A stretch of DNA of 34,005 nt from Myxococcales bacterium (GCA_022184915.1 JAGTJU010000012.1:1-34005), one strand, 5' to 3'. Counted from the stretch's first letter, positions 1 through 8,787 are shown. Numbers and translations are program-made. The notes: generated by a model not told the origin, from the sequence alone.

Positions 1-2868
1 CCTTCGCTCGAGACGGTCAAGGTCTCGTTCGTCAGGATGTTCCGCCAAGGACGCGGCGAACCGTTGGGTGGAAAGGTGAGCACCGTGTTCCCCCACGCGG
101 ACCCGAGCGGCTGACGAAAGTTGGCTCCGAAGCGGGTCCAGAACCGGCCCACCACGGTGAGGACGGCTTTGCCCTCGACCACGCGCGCGAAGGCAATGAC
201 CTGATCGGCGCGAGCGCCCGAGACCGCGAGGGGCACGTAGAGTCCCCGTGTGAACACCTGAGGGAGTCTTTTCCTGAGAGCCAGTGCGCGGTGCAAGACC
301 CAGAGTTTGACGTGTCCGTCGTGCGGGCGACGAACCAGGCGCACCACGGCCTGCGTTGGAGACGCCTCGAACCGCTTGTTCAGCGACGCAAGCGCACGGC
401 GACGTTGCCCGTAGTCGACCAGGCGCCGGTTGTCGGGATCGACCAGGCTCAAGTCCCAAAACTCGGTTCCCTGATAGATGTCCGGAACCGCCGGGCGAGG
501 TGACCTTGAGCAGGGTCTGAACGAGCCCGTTCCAGTAGCCCGCCCACTGGGGCTTGCGCACGAAGCGCTCGAGGTCAGTGAGAAAGTCCGCATTGCGTGC
601 AGGGTCCAGTGCCGCGGCAACGAAGGCCTTCACGGCCTGGTCGTGAGCTTCGTTCGGGGAGATCCAGCTGGTGTGTTGCTTGGCCTCCTTCAGGGCCTTC
701 TCCATGTAGCCGCTGATGCGCGCGACATAATCGGGAGCGGAGGGTAGGCCACCTATCGGCCAGGTGCCGACGAGGGTTTGGTAAAACAGGTATTCCTCGT
801 GTCGGCTCGGGGCGCGCCCGCCCGGCAACGCGGAGGCGAAGCGCTCGTTGAGGGCGTACCAGCGTTCCACGGTGCGGCGCCAGGCGCCCGGCATCTCCGA
901 GAGCACGGCGATCCTCAGCCGGGTGTCCTCCCCGCGTTTGGTATCGTGGGTGGCCGTGGCATTCAGCGTATGAGGCGTCTCTTCGAGCCGTCGTTGCTGC
1001 GCTCGATGGAAGGCCTCGGGCGAGCTGCCGAACCGGTGTGGTTCACCGCCCACCTCGTTATGCGCCGCCAGAGGAAAATAGCGGTAAAAGGCCGTGTCTT
1101 CGAGTCCCTTGGCCATGACCGGCCCCGTGACTTGTTGAAGCCGAAAGACGAAGTCGCGCCGCTCGGCGAGCTCGTCGTGGGAGAGCCCGTCCGGGTCACG
1201 AAGCAAGAGCACGTCGCGGATGAAGTCGAAGATGTCCCCGCTCATCGCAGGGTTGTGGCGCTTGGCGAAGTGGATCGCCTGCTCGATCGCGGCCTGGTCG
1301 CGCGGACTTGGGCAGTCTTCGCCGGGTTGAACGTAAGTGCGGTACACGGAGAACCCCGTGATGACCTGGGCCAGCGCCACCTGAAGGCTGTTCAACGTGA
1401 AGTCGCGGCTGTACCTGTGCTGCTCGGAAATGCGATCGAGCCGCCGCGCAAGCACCGTGAGCTGGCTCGACATGGCGGTGTCGACCACGAGCCGCTTGCT
1501 CTCGCGGACCACGTCCGAAAAGCGGTCTGGACCTTCGGCGACAGTCCGCGCCAACGCCTCCATCGCCCGCTGGCTGGCGGGGTCGATGCAGATCGAGAGC
1601 GCCAGGTTCAGATAATCGTATCCGGTGGTCCCCGCCACGGGCCACGTGTTGGGCAGGGTCTCGTCGGGTCCCAGGATCTTCTCGACCACGACATAGGCCG
1701 GGTGGCCCGTGACGGCCTTCCATGCGGATTGAAGGTCCTGAAGGTACTTTTGCGGATCGAAGAGTCCATCGACATGGTCGATGCGCAGCCCCGTGAGCCA
1801 GCCGGCGGCGGCATGACGGAGGGCCAGGCGATGAACGGCCTCGAACACCTCGGGCAACTCCACCCGAATCGCGGCCAGTTCGTTGATGTCGAAGAAGCGC
1901 CGGTAGTTGATCTCGTCGGCAGCGACTCGCCAAAAAGACAGCCGGTAGGCTTGTTCGGCGAGGATGCGCTCGAGGGTGTCGAAGCTCCGGGGCTCCCCCC
2001 GCGTCCCATTCACCACGAGCAGCGCCGCCTCCATCGCCCCCCGTGCGGTCGGATCGACCGTGAGATTGGCCATCCTGCGATAGATGATCGTGGTCTCGCG
2101 CCGGCGCTCACGCACCCGATCGGGTTCGGTCTCCGTGCGCAGGGGCAGGTGCTCGAGCGCGCGGATGATGCTTTCGAGCTCCAGCACGATCGTGGCTTCC
2201 GGATCGGCCTCAGCCCGGAGGCGCTCGAGCGCGATGGCCAGGATGTGCATCCACGAGCGTGGTGCAAGGGGGAACCACGCGTAAGAGAGCGCCGCGCGAA
2301 AACGACCGTCCACCAGCTGCACGGTCAGCTGGTTCTCGAGCACCCGGCCGTATTGCTCGCCCAGCACGGGCAGCAACACCTGGTCGGCAAGATCGGGCTT
2401 CGGGGGACGCCAATCGATGTCGAAATGAGAGGCGTAGGGAGAGCTCGGCCCGTGCTCGAGCACGTCGAGCCACCAGCGGTTGTCGTTGCCATCCACGCAC
2501 ATGTGATTCGGAACCAGGTCCGTCACGATCCCCAGCCCCGCCTGGCGGGCGGCGCGGGCAAAACGCTCGAAGGCGCGGTCGCCACCCAACTGCTGGTTGA
2601 CCTGCCCGTGGTCCACCACGTCGTAGCCGTGCTGGCTGCCTGGACGTGCTTGCAGAATCGGCGACGTGTAGACATCGCTGATGCCGAGCTCGCTCAGATA
2701 CGCCAGCTGTCGTTGGGCTTGCGGGAAAGGGAACGATTCAGTCAGCTGGATCCTGTAGGTCGCCCGAGGTACGTAGGCGTCGTTCAGGTCTCGGAGGCGG
2801 GAGGGGGGCGTCCTTGACGGCAGGCGCTCTGCCACGCCCTCCGTCGGCGTTGCCTCAGTGTTGGCCAC
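1..2868 (-). CDS. treY: Maltooligosyltrehalose synthase TreY, frameshifted near 489 and cut by the window edge
   Basis: TreY is a GH13 enzyme that isomerises the reducing-end linkage of maltooligosaccharides to a trehalose linkage, the first step of the TreY/TreZ trehalose route in the cytoplasm. Reading from a GTG at 2868 (preceded by a G-rich AGGGGGG), one frame carries the family landmarks: DLVPNHM (about residues 118-124), [10 protein letters not shown] with the nucleophile Asp about 364, [11 protein letters not shown] with the acid/base Glu about 396, and [10 protein letters not shown] with Asp about 642. At about position 489 one extra G (minus strand, in GGCGG after ...KVTSPG) shifts the frame. 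The conserved [15 protein letters not shown] and VDPDNRR then continue in the next frame without a stop to the window edge. The unshifted frame is also stop-free but carries no family sequence. Length so far, about 956 codons, is near that of full TreY. The gene is either a sequence error or a recent mutation. The identity is firm. Confidence 0.9.
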   Translation of the reverse strand, partial: MANTEATPTEGVAERLPSRTPPSRLRDLNDAYVPRATYRIQLTESFPFPQAQRQLAYLSELGISDVYTSPILQARPGSQHGYDVVDHGQVNQQLGGDRAFERFARAARQAGLGIVTDLVPNHMCVDGNDNRWWLDVLEHGPSSPYASHFDIDWRPPKPDLADQVLLPVLGEQYGRVLENQLTVQLVDGRFRAALSYAWFPLAPRSWMHILAIALERLRAEADPEATIVLELESIIRALEHLPLRTETEPDRVRERRRETTIIYRRMANLTVDPTARGAMEAALLVVNGTRGEPRSFDTLERILAEQAYRLSFWRVAADEINYRRFFDINELAAIRVELPEVFEAVHRLALRHAAAGWLTGLRIDHVDGLFDPQKYLQDLQSAWKAVTGHPAYVVVEKILGPDETLPNTWPVAGTTGYDYLNLALSICIDPASQRAMEALARTVAEGPDRFSDVVRESKRLVVDTAMSSQLTVLARRLDRISEQHRYSRDFTLNSLQVALAQVITGFSVYRTYVQPGEDCPSPRDQAAIEQAIHFAKRHNPAMSGDIFDFIRDVLLLRDPDGLSHDELAERRDFVFRLQQVTGPVMAKGLEDTAFYRYFPLAAHNEVGGEPHRFGSSPEAFHRAQQRRLEETPHTLNATATHDTKRGEDTRLRIAVLSEMPGAWRRTVERWYALNERFASALPGGRAPSRHEEYLFYQTLVGTWPIGGLPSAPDYVARISGYMEKALKEAKQHTSWISPNEAHDQAVKAFVAAALDPARNADFLTDLERFVRKPQWAGYWNGLVQTLLKVTSPGGSGHLSGNRVLGLEPGRSRQPAPGRLRATSPCACVAEQAVRGVSNAGRGAPGSSPARRTRQTLGLAPRTGSQEKTPSGVHTGTLRAPRGLGRSRRSGHCLRARGRGQSRPHRGGPVLDPLRSQLSSAARVRVGEHGAHLSTQRFAASLAEHPDERDLDRLERR

Positions 2869-3086
2869 GGTGCCCCCCTGAGGCGCGAGCGATCAACACA
2901 ACCACTCCCGCGGGCCACGGCGGACCATCGCCTTCGCTGCCCGAGCGCACCCCTGCCGCACCCTCCCACATCCCCATGCGTATCGAGCTTACGACACGGA
3001 CTTTTCCTGTCCAGTACTCCGAAGGTCCTGCACGAGAGCGTGCATGCACTGCGTGTCGTGCGTCGCAAACAGCGCCCGTGTCGGGC

Positions 3087-3809
3087 TTACCCGCGCGCCA
3101 CACCTAGCGCCCGCAGGCCGTTCACGAGGGCTTCGACGAGGGCCCGCGGTGCCTTGTTTCCAAGCAGGCTCTGGTTGATCTCGAGCTCGAAACCCAGATA
3201 GCGGGACGCGGGCAGCCGCCGTCTCGTCGCCGTGGTCAACCCGTCGTCGCGGCCTCGGTAGGGATAGTTTCGCCGCAAACGCAACCCGGGCGCTTCCTGG
3301 CGCAAGGCCTTGAGCCAGCGCTGCGCCACCGCGCGCTCTTCGGGCCGGGCCGAATCGTAAAGCAGCGCCAGGTCGGCCGTCCGCACATGGCGACGTCCGG
3401 CCTCGTCGACGAGAACGGGCGTGAAGCTGTGGACCCCGAGGTGAAGCACGCGCCGTCCCCGCAGGTCATCGAGCGCGGCACGCACCGCCTCCCAGTGGGG
3501 CTTGTGGTAGGCAGCGAGAAGGGCCTCACGCTCCCGCCGCGGCAGTTGTCGGAACGACGCTCCGACCACCTTCGGGTGAGTGGGCGAACGGTTGAGATCC
3601 ACGACCAGCCGGCTCACGGTCCCTACGATCAGCGGGGCTCTGAGCTCGCCGGCCAAGGCCCGGGCCACCGGTAAAGCGCCGATGTCGTAGGCCCGATGTG
3701 TGCGGCTCTCTGCCTCGTGGCCCGGCAACGCGTGGCGAAGCCGGGCGGGAAGCGCCGCGCTCGCGTGCTCGCAGGTGAGCAACAGGGCCCACCCCCGGGC
3801 TGCGCTCAC
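3087..3809 (-). CDS. N-formylglutamate amidohydrolase family protein
   Basis: This 240-residue protein belongs to the N-formylglutamate amidohydrolase (FGase) family, zinc-type hydrolases that cleave N-formylglutamate in histidine breakdown; many members have unknown substrates. Family motifs are visible: LLTCEHAS near residues 10-17, SRLVVDLNRS about 65-75, HSFTPV about 126, and NYPYRGRDDGLTT about 181-193, followed by YLGFELEINQ. The start is a GTG at 3809 that places TCEHAS at the usual distance from the N terminus. No histidine-utilisation (hut) genes lie nearby, so the substrate is open. It lies 218 bases upstream of treY on the same strand. It is divergent from the CBS-domain gene across a 206-base spacer that holds short CG-rich palindromes but no convincing promoter. 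Confidence 0.85.
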   Translation of the reverse strand: MSAARGWALLLTCEHASAALPARLRHALPGHEAESRTHRAYDIGALPVARALAGELRAPLIVGTVSRLVVDLNRSPTHPKVVGASFRQLPRREREALLAAYHKPHWEAVRAALDDLRGRRVLHLGVHSFTPVLVDEAGRRHVRTADLALLYDSARPEERAVAQRWLKALRQEAPGLRLRRNYPYRGRDDGLTTATRRRLPASRYLGFELEINQSLLGNKAPRALVEALVNGLRALGVARG

Positions 3810-4015
3810 GATGTGAAGCCGCCCGCGGGGCTCTCGGGGTCGAAGGGGTGGGGCATGTCGGGGTCGTTCTAACCGCTCGCGCCCCGGGTGTCACTCCCCG
3901 GGCACGGCCAGGGTGCTTGGCCCGGGGGCCGAGGTAGGGCAGGATGCGAGGCAGCATGAGTCGCCGACGCGGTTCCGATTGCGAGCGGCGTGGCGACGCC
4001 CGATGATACCCCCAC

Positions 4016-5296
4016 ATGGCTCTTGCCCTGGTTCTGGTCGTTTTTACCACTTTGGTCGTTTCAGGCCTATGTTCGCTTTTCGAGGCCACGCTGTTCTCGA
4101 CGCGCATCGCCGCCCTCGAGGCGTCCCGGGCTGACGGGAGGCACGTCACGGGGGCCCGCGCTTTCCTCAAGATGAAGCTGAACATCGCTGGACCCACCTC
4201 GGCGATCTTGATCCTGAACACCGTGGCCAACACCGCGGGGGCCACCTTGGCCGGCATGCTCGCCGCAGAGGTCTTCGGCAGCGGGTTCGTGCCCGTGTTT
4301 TCCGGTGTGCTGACCGCAGCCATTCTGTTTTTCTCGGAAATCTTTCCCAAGACCTACGGAGCGGTTCAATGGCGACGCCTGTGGCCCGCCGTGGTGTGGC
4401 CCTTGGCTGCCCTCGAGCGGTCCTTGCGCCCGATCGTTTGGCTCACGCAGCGCGTGGCGGCCCTGGCGATTCCGAAGGGCCAACGCGTCTCGATGGCCAC
4501 GGAGGAGGAGATCGTGGCCATGATTCGACTGGGGGCGAAGGCCGGCGAGCTCACCCGCACGGAGATGGAGTTGCTGACTGCGGTTTTCCACTTCGATCAG
4601 GTGTTGTGCCGTCAGGTCATGGTCCCCTGGGAGCAGGTCATCTGGTTCGACGAGGATTGGTCCGTGGAGCAGTGCCTGGGAACGGTGAGGCGGCACCGGC
4701 ACACCCGCTATCCCCTGAGAGCCGGGCCACGCAACGACGTGATCGGCACGATTCACATCACGGATCTTGTGGGCAAGTCGCCGGAGGATCAGGTGGATCT
4801 CAAGGCGTTGGCGCGGCCGATCCGCAGCGTTCCCGAATCGATGCCGGTGGCCCGCTTGCTGCGTGAGATGCAGACCCTGCGGCGCCAGATGGCGGTGGTG
4901 GTCGACGAGTACGGCAACACCGTGGGCATCGTCACGATGGAGAACGTCGTGGAGCAGATCGTGGGTCCCGTGCAGGACGAGTTCGACGACGAGTCGCCGG
5001 ATGTCGTCAAGGAAGAGGAGGGCTGCTTCCTCGTGGCGGGGCTCCTGCCGCTGCGCAGGCTCAACCAGCGTCTCGAGCTCAGGTTGCCCGGGCGAGGCGA
5101 CGTGGACACGCTGTCGGGCTGGCTGGTGGCCGAGCTCGGCCGGCTGCCGCGCGTGGGTGACGAAGTGGCGTTCGGTCACGCCCATTTCGAGGTCACGGAG
5201 GTCTTGAACAACCGCGCGGAGAAGGTGCGGGTCACGATCGAAGAGCGTCCCTCGGACGAGACCCCCAGCCCCGAAGCTTCGTCGCCGCCCAACTGA
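4016..5296 (+). CDS. DUF21/CBS-pair/CorC_HlyC membrane protein (CorC/CNNM-type)
   Basis: This 426-residue inner-membrane protein is of the CorC/CNNM (hemolysin C-like) family, which is linked to Mg2+/cation efflux. The first ~140 residues form the DUF21 transmembrane domain: hydrophobic helices at about 1-20, 60-80 and 90-110, with the conserved ILFFSEIFPKTYGA region. A regulatory stretch (TEEEIVAMIRLGAKAGELT) precedes two CBS motifs (about 195-310, including YPLRAGPRNDVIGTIHITDL and VVDEYGNTVGIVTMENVVEQ). A C-terminal CorC_HlyC domain (about 330-415) follows. The ATG at 4016 is chosen because it begins the first membrane helix; no good Shine-Dalgarno is present. Homologues often sit in pairs, but only one is seen here. 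The exact ion and direction of transport cannot be read from sequence. Confidence 0.9.
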   Translation: MALALVLVVFTTLVVSGLCSLFEATLFSTRIAALEASRADGRHVTGARAFLKMKLNIAGPTSAILILNTVANTAGATLAGMLAAEVFGSGFVPVFSGVLTAAILFFSEIFPKTYGAVQWRRLWPAVVWPLAALERSLRPIVWLTQRVAALAIPKGQRVSMATEEEIVAMIRLGAKAGELTRTEMELLTAVFHFDQVLCRQVMVPWEQVIWFDEDWSVEQCLGTVRRHRHTRYPLRAGPRNDVIGTIHITDLVGKSPEDQVDLKALARPIRSVPESMPVARLLREMQTLRRQMAVVVDEYGNTVGIVTMENVVEQIVGPVQDEFDDESPDVVKEEEGCFLVAGLLPLRRLNQRLELRLPGRGDVDTLSGWLVAELGRLPRVGDEVAFGHAHFEVTEVLNNRAEKVRVTIEERPSDETPSPEASSPPN

Positions 5297-5385
5297 CCGG
5301 ATTCCGGGCACCGAGACACGTAGCTCACGAGAGAGCGCTCACAGGGGTGGGGGGCGTTGCGCGGGTGGTTCTTGCTTCGCGGACG

Positions 5386-5403
5386 TGAAACGAACCTGTT
5401 TCA
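5386..5403 (+). promoter_or_regulatory. Inverted repeat TGAAAC-N6-GTTTCA, candidate activator-binding site
   Basis: Perfect 6-base arms (TGAAAC / GTTTCA) flank a 6-base spacer. The element is AT-richer than its surroundings. Its centre lies about 85 bases upstream of the transcription start predicted from the sigma-54-like promoter at 5454-5469, a usual distance for an enhancer-binding protein of the NtrC class. The role is inferred; no regulator gene is in the window. Confidence 0.4.
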
Positions 5404-5453
5404 TCGCGTTGCAAGTCCCGTCTTCGAGGCAATGAATTCAGTCACTTGAGACT

Positions 5454-5469
5454 TGGCACGGGCGTCGCA
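5454..5469 (+). promoter_or_regulatory. Sigma-54-type -24/-12 promoter before the persulfide dioxygenase operon
   Basis: The sequence TGGCACGGGCGTCGCA matches the sigma-54 consensus TGGCACG-N4-TTGCA at all fixed positions but one (TC for TT). The invariant GG and GC have the required 10-base separation. Transcription would start at about 5480, giving a leader of roughly 18 bases that contains the ribosome-binding site AAAGGA and the ATG at 5498. This also argues against the upstream in-frame TTG at 5453, which lies inside the promoter. Confidence 0.5.
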
Positions 5470-5497
5470 TTCCTTCGGTTCCGAAAGGATGCCCGTC

Positions 5498-6184
5498 ATG
5501 ATCTTCCGCCAACTCTTCGACCCTGAGAGCTCCACCTACACCTACCTCGTCGCGGACCCCGGCACAGGTGACGCGGCCCTCGTGGACCCGGTGCGAGAGC
5601 AGGTCGAGCGGGACCTGAAGTTGCTCGCCGACCTGGGGTTGAGGCTGTCGCTGGTGCTGGAAACCCACGTACACGCCGACCACGTCACGGCGGCGGGGCT
5701 TCTGCGGGAACGTACCGGCGCACGCACCGTCGCGAGCGAGCGCGGGGCCCCGTGCGCCGACCTCCGCGTCAACCACGGCGAGACCCTCAAGCTCGGGCAG
5801 CTCGACGTCAAAGTCCTGGCCACACCGGGCCACACGGACGATAGCCTCAGCTTCCTCATCGGAGACCGCGTGTTCACGGGCGATGCCTTGTTGATTCGCG
5901 GAAGCGGCCGCACCGACTTTCAAAACGGAAGCCCCGAGCATCTGTGGCACTCACTCACGCAGGTCTTGTTCGCGCTGCCGGACGAGACGCTCGTGTTCCC
6001 GGGCCACGATTACAAGGGCCAAACCGTCTCCACCATCGGTGAAGAGAAACGCCACAACCCCCGCCTGGCCGGCAAGACGCGCGAGGAGTTCATCGAGCTC
6101 ATGAACAACCTGAATCTGCCGCCGCCGAAGAAGCTTGCTGAGTCCGTGCCGGCAAACCGCGGGTGCGGCTTGCCCCAGAACTGA
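5498..6184 (+). CDS. Persulfide dioxygenase (ETHE1-like metallo-beta-lactamase-fold protein)
   Basis: This 228-residue MBL-fold protein of the ETHE1/SdoA type oxidises glutathione persulfide to sulfite using a mononuclear iron. Metal ligands are visible: HVHADH (H57, H59, D61, H62), TPGHT (H112), FTGDALLIRG (D129) and FPGHDY (H170). In ETHE1-type enzymes, iron is held by the positions matching H57, H112 and D129. GSGRTDFQNG, typical of persulfide dioxygenases rather than glyoxalase II, follows D129. The ATG at 5498 is chosen because AAAGGA lies 8 bases upstream and FRQLFDPESSTYTYL is the usual N terminus; 5489 is another in-frame ATG. It is the first gene of a four-gene sulfur operon; the next gene is a rhodanese. 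Confidence 0.92.
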   Translation: MIFRQLFDPESSTYTYLVADPGTGDAALVDPVREQVERDLKLLADLGLRLSLVLETHVHADHVTAAGLLRERTGARTVASERGAPCADLRVNHGETLKLGQLDVKVLATPGHTDDSLSFLIGDRVFTGDALLIRGSGRTDFQNGSPEHLWHSLTQVLFALPDETLVFPGHDYKGQTVSTIGEEKRHNPRLAGKTREEFIELMNNLNLPPPKKLAESVPANRGCGLPQN

Positions 6185-6219
6185 CCCAAGCGGTGCCATA
6201 CCCCCAAGGAGACAGTGTC

Positions 6220-6564
6220 ATGTTTTCCGAAGCCACATCGTTCGAGGCCTTCGTCAACGTCGATCCCCAAACGCTTTACGAACTGGGCAACACCGTCCGC
6301 ATCGTGGACGTGCGGGAGCCCGACGAATTCGTGGGCGAGCTCGGGCATGTCCGGGGCGCCATCCTGGCGCCGCTTGCGTCCGTGGGCGCGGCGGCACGGG
6401 CCTTTGACCCGGACGAACCCGTGGTGGTGGTGTGCCGCTCCGGCGGCCGCTCGGCCCGCGCGGCGGAAGCCCTTTGCCGCCTGGGATTCACGAAGGTCAT
6501 GAACCTGCAAGGCGGCATGCTGGCGTGGAACGCGCTGCGCTTGCCCGTGGAGACAGCCCGATGA
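6220..6564 (+). CDS. Single-domain rhodanese (sulfurtransferase)
   Basis: This 114-residue single rhodanese domain moves sulfane sulfur between persulfides, thiosulfate or glutathione and acceptors. The domain start VRIVDVREPDEF (about 26-37) and the active-site loop CRSGGRS with Cys72 are intact, followed by the C-terminal NLQGGMLAW. The ATG at 6220 is preceded by AAGGAG at 8 bases, so the longer reading from 6163 is not needed. It follows the persulfide dioxygenase by 35 bases, and its stop overlaps the transporter start (ATGA at 6561-6564), indicating translational coupling. Together with the dioxygenase it would process sulfane sulfur to thiosulfate or sulfite. Confidence 0.93.
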   Translation: MFSEATSFEAFVNVDPQTLYELGNTVRIVDVREPDEFVGELGHVRGAILAPLASVGAAARAFDPDEPVVVVCRSGGRSARAAEALCRLGFTKVMNLQGGMLAWNALRLPVETAR

Positions 6565-7796
6565 TCCTCGCTGCGGCGCTGGCCATCATGGTGGGGCTCA
6601 CACTGGGGCTCCTGGGAGGCGGAGGCTCCATCTTGATGGTGCCCGTGCTCGTGTACGGATTGGGCCTGCCGGCAAAAACTGCCATCGCCGCTTCCCTGCT
6701 GGTGGTGGCGGCCACGAGCCTGGTGGCGCTGATTCCTCATGCCCGTTCCGGAAACGTCCATGGGAGGACCGGATTCCTCTTCGGCGCCGCCGGTATGGCA
6801 GGGGCTTTCGGGGGTGGTCGCATCGGGGTACACCTGCCGCCCACGCTCTTGCTTCTGGCGTTCGCCCTGGTCATGCTGGGTACCGCTTTTGCTCTGCTCC
6901 GCCCCCGGAGCGAGAACGCGCCGACGACGTCGGTCAACGGCCCCCACGCGGGCGTGGGTCTCATCCTGGTGGAGGGCACGGTGGTGGGCCTCGTGGCGGG
7001 CATGGTCGGTGCGGGCGGAGGCTTCCTGGTGGTGCCCGCCTTGGCGCTCCTGGGAGGTCTGCCCATGTCCCGCGCGGTGGGCACCTCGTTGTTGGTGATC
7101 AGCTTGCAATCTCTCGCGGGATTCGCAGGCTACGCAGGTCACGTGGAGCTGCCCTGGGCGGTGTTGGGCGTGGTCATCCTGTTCTCAAGCGTCGGCGCGC
7201 TCCTGGGGCACCGGCTTCATGGCCGCGTGCCTGAACGGGCCTTGCGGAGGTTGTTCGGCTACTTCGTCGTGGGGATGGGGCTCTTCGTTCTGTCTCGCCA
7301 AGTGCCGGCTGAGGTTCAGGCCTCCCCGATGTACCAGGCCGTCTTCGTGGCGCGTTGGCCGTTCTGGGCGGCAGGGGCGGCACTTTCTGCCGTGGTGCTC
7401 GTGATGCTTTGGCGAGACAACCGCTTGGTGGGTGTCTCGACGGGCTGTGCCGAGCTCTGCCGCCTTCCCTCGGATCCCACCGTACGCACGTCGTGGCGAC
7501 CGCGCTTCCTGCTGGGCATCGTCCTTGGGGGGGCAGCTTCGGGGCTCTTCGCGGGGCGTGGACCCACCTGGGCCCTCGGCAGCTTCGACGCTCTCGTGGG
7601 AGGAAGCTCACTTCTCAAGGTCAGCGTGCTCGTGCTGGCCGGGGTGCTGATCGGTTTTGGGGCCAGAGCGGCAGGCGGCTGCACCTCGGGGCACGGCATC
7701 GTGGGCATGGCCCAGGGCGCCCGCTCGTCCCTCATGGCCACCTTGGCGTTCATGATCGGCGGCTTCGCCACCACGTGGCTGGTGCTGCCGCACTGA
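6561..7796 (+). CDS. Fused TauE/SafE exporter and YeeE/YedE (thiosulfate-transporter-like) membrane protein
   Basis: This 411-residue integral membrane protein has two recognisable halves. Residues 1-245 are a TauE/SafE-family permease with the duplicated glycine-rich repeats GLLGGGGSILMVPVL (16-30) and GMVGAGGGFLVVPAL (147-161); this family exports sulfite and organosulfonates. Residues about 265-411 are a YeeE/YedE half-domain with GVSTGC (Cys296) and GGCTSGHGI (Cys374), motifs of the thiosulfate/sulfur transporter family. The two are normally separate genes. The ATG overlaps the rhodanese stop, and the fusion is one uninterrupted frame with no sign of an indel. The following gene supplies the matching second YedE half. 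Likely role: moving sulfite, thiosulfate or persulfide sulfur across the inner membrane. Substrate and direction are inference. Confidence 0.88.
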   Translation: MILAAALAIMVGLTLGLLGGGGSILMVPVLVYGLGLPAKTAIAASLLVVAATSLVALIPHARSGNVHGRTGFLFGAAGMAGAFGGGRIGVHLPPTLLLLAFALVMLGTAFALLRPRSENAPTTSVNGPHAGVGLILVEGTVVGLVAGMVGAGGGFLVVPALALLGGLPMSRAVGTSLLVISLQSLAGFAGYAGHVELPWAVLGVVILFSSVGALLGHRLHGRVPERALRRLFGYFVVGMGLFVLSRQVPAEVQASPMYQAVFVARWPFWAAGAALSAVVLVMLWRDNRLVGVSTGCAELCRLPSDPTVRTSWRPRFLLGIVLGGAASGLFAGRGPTWALGSFDALVGGSSLLKVSVLVLAGVLIGFGARAAGGCTSGHGIVGMAQGARSSLMATLAFMIGGFATTWLVLPH

Positions 7797-7826
7797 CCTC
7801 GTCTTCACACTCGGGAGAACACAACC

Positions 7827-8273
7827 ATGGACCGTACACTCGTTGCAGGCGCCGCCTTCGGCTTCGTTCTTTCACGGGCGGGCGCCACGGAATACGACGC
7901 CATCGCAGGCATGTTCCGGCTGACCGACCTGCATCTCTTCGGCGTGATCGGCGTGGCGGTGGCCGTCACCGCGCTAGGCTTCACGCTCTTTCGCAAGGGG
8001 CTTCTGCGCACCTTCGATCATCAACCGGCGGCCCTCGTGGCCAAGCCCTGGAAGACCAGCGTCGTTTGGGGCGGCCTGCTCTTCGGGGCGGGGTGGGCCG
8101 TGGCGGGAACGTGTCCGGGCACCGCACTCGCGCAGATCGGCGAAGGACGCCTGGCAGGCCTGTTCACGTTGGCAGGCATCCTCTTGGGCGCGTACCTCGA
8201 CGGCCGCCGCGAGGCGTTTCTCGCGCAGCGCGGTCCCGCGGCGCGCTTGCGCCCCGCTCAGGCGCACACCTAG
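7827..8273 (+). CDS. YeeE/YedE-family (DUF6691-type) small membrane protein
   Basis: This 148-residue membrane protein matches the second half of YeeE/YedE transporters, known as separate small genes of the PmpA/PmpB type. Predicted helices lie at about 5-30, 36-58, 78-98 and 110-125. The conserved GTCPGTALAQIGEG carries Cys96, the likely sulfur-handling cysteine. A GGGAG lies 9 bases before the ATG, and the gene begins 30 bases after the fused transporter, so it closes the sulfur operon. It probably pairs with the YeeE half of the preceding fusion. The last ~20 residues are a soluble Arg/Ala-rich tail. Confidence 0.88.
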   Translation: MDRTLVAGAAFGFVLSRAGATEYDAIAGMFRLTDLHLFGVIGVAVAVTALGFTLFRKGLLRTFDHQPAALVAKPWKTSVVWGGLLFGAGWAVAGTCPGTALAQIGEGRLAGLFTLAGILLGAYLDGRREAFLAQRGPAARLRPAQAHT

Positions 8274-8319
8274 AAGCAGCGAGCCGTCTTCGCCGTGGCG
8301 TGGGCCTGCTCCCGAGCGC

Positions 8320-8787
8320 TCAGGTCTCTGCGGCGAGCTTTTTCACTGAGGCCAACGCTTCGGCCACGTGTTTGCGTGCGAAGAGCTGGGAGCGGAACCT
8401 GTGGCGAAGCACGCCCTCGGCGTCGAACACGAAGGTCTCCCGGCCGGGCAAGATGCCCAAGGTGTCACTCACGCCGAAGAGCCTGAAGAGCGCGCGCTCC
8501 GGGTCGGACAGCAAGCGAAAGGGCAGGCCATGATGGTCGGCAAAGCGGCGGTGGCTCTCGGGGCTGTCCGGGCTCACGCCTACCACCGTGGCGCCCGCGG
8601 CGGCGAAGGCTTCGTGACCGTCACGAAAGGCACAGGCCTCGGCCGTGCAACCAGGGGTCTCGTCTCGGGGGTAGAAATAAACGACGAGTGGACCCGCGGC
8701 CGAGAGCGAGGCGGACGTGACGGACTCACCCGTCATGTCGATGGCCGAGAATGAGGGAAGGGCGTCGCCAGGTTTGGGGCCGTTCAT
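8320..8787 (-). CDS. bcp: PrxQ/BCP-type peroxiredoxin
   Basis: This 155-residue thiol peroxidase of the BCP/PrxQ class reduces hydroperoxides using thioredoxin. The motif YPRDETPGCTAEACAFRD holds the peroxidatic Cys47 and the resolving Cys52 five residues later, as in PrxQ enzymes. The later VVGVSPDSPESHRRF and FRLLSDP are also typical. The ATG at 8787 is chosen: a longer reading to 8856 would run into the tRNA gene and adds no conserved residues. It lies 57 bases downstream of tRNA-Val on the same strand and may share its transcript. Its stop faces the end of the sulfur operon across 46 bases with no clear terminator. Confidence 0.92.
   Translation of the reverse strand: MNGPKPGDALPSFSAIDMTGESVTSASLSAAGPLVVYFYPRDETPGCTAEACAFRDGHEAFAAAGATVVGVSPDSPESHRRFADHHGLPFRLLSDPERALFRLFGVSDTLGILPGRETFVFDAEGVLRHRFRSQLFARKHVAEALASVKKLAAET

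Noticed and set aside
778-2817. Long open frame (679 codons) on the plus strand opposite treY
   Set aside because: It lies antisense to conserved TreY motifs, has no recognisable domain, and such shadows are expected at this G+C content.
3810-4015. CG-rich palindromes (such as CCCGGG and GGCCA...TGGCC) between the divergent genes as terminators or operators
   Set aside because: Short, without T-runs, and expected by chance in this composition; both flanking genes point away, so a terminator is not expected.
4067-5311. 414-codon minus-strand frame opposite the CBS-domain gene
   Set aside because: Antisense shadow of a well-supported membrane protein; composition rich in His/Arg/Gln is typical of reversed GC-rich codons.
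5453-5497. TTG at 5453 as start of the persulfide dioxygenase
   Set aside because: It lies inside the sigma-54-like promoter, adds non-conserved residues, and a Shine-Dalgarno supports the ATG at 5498.
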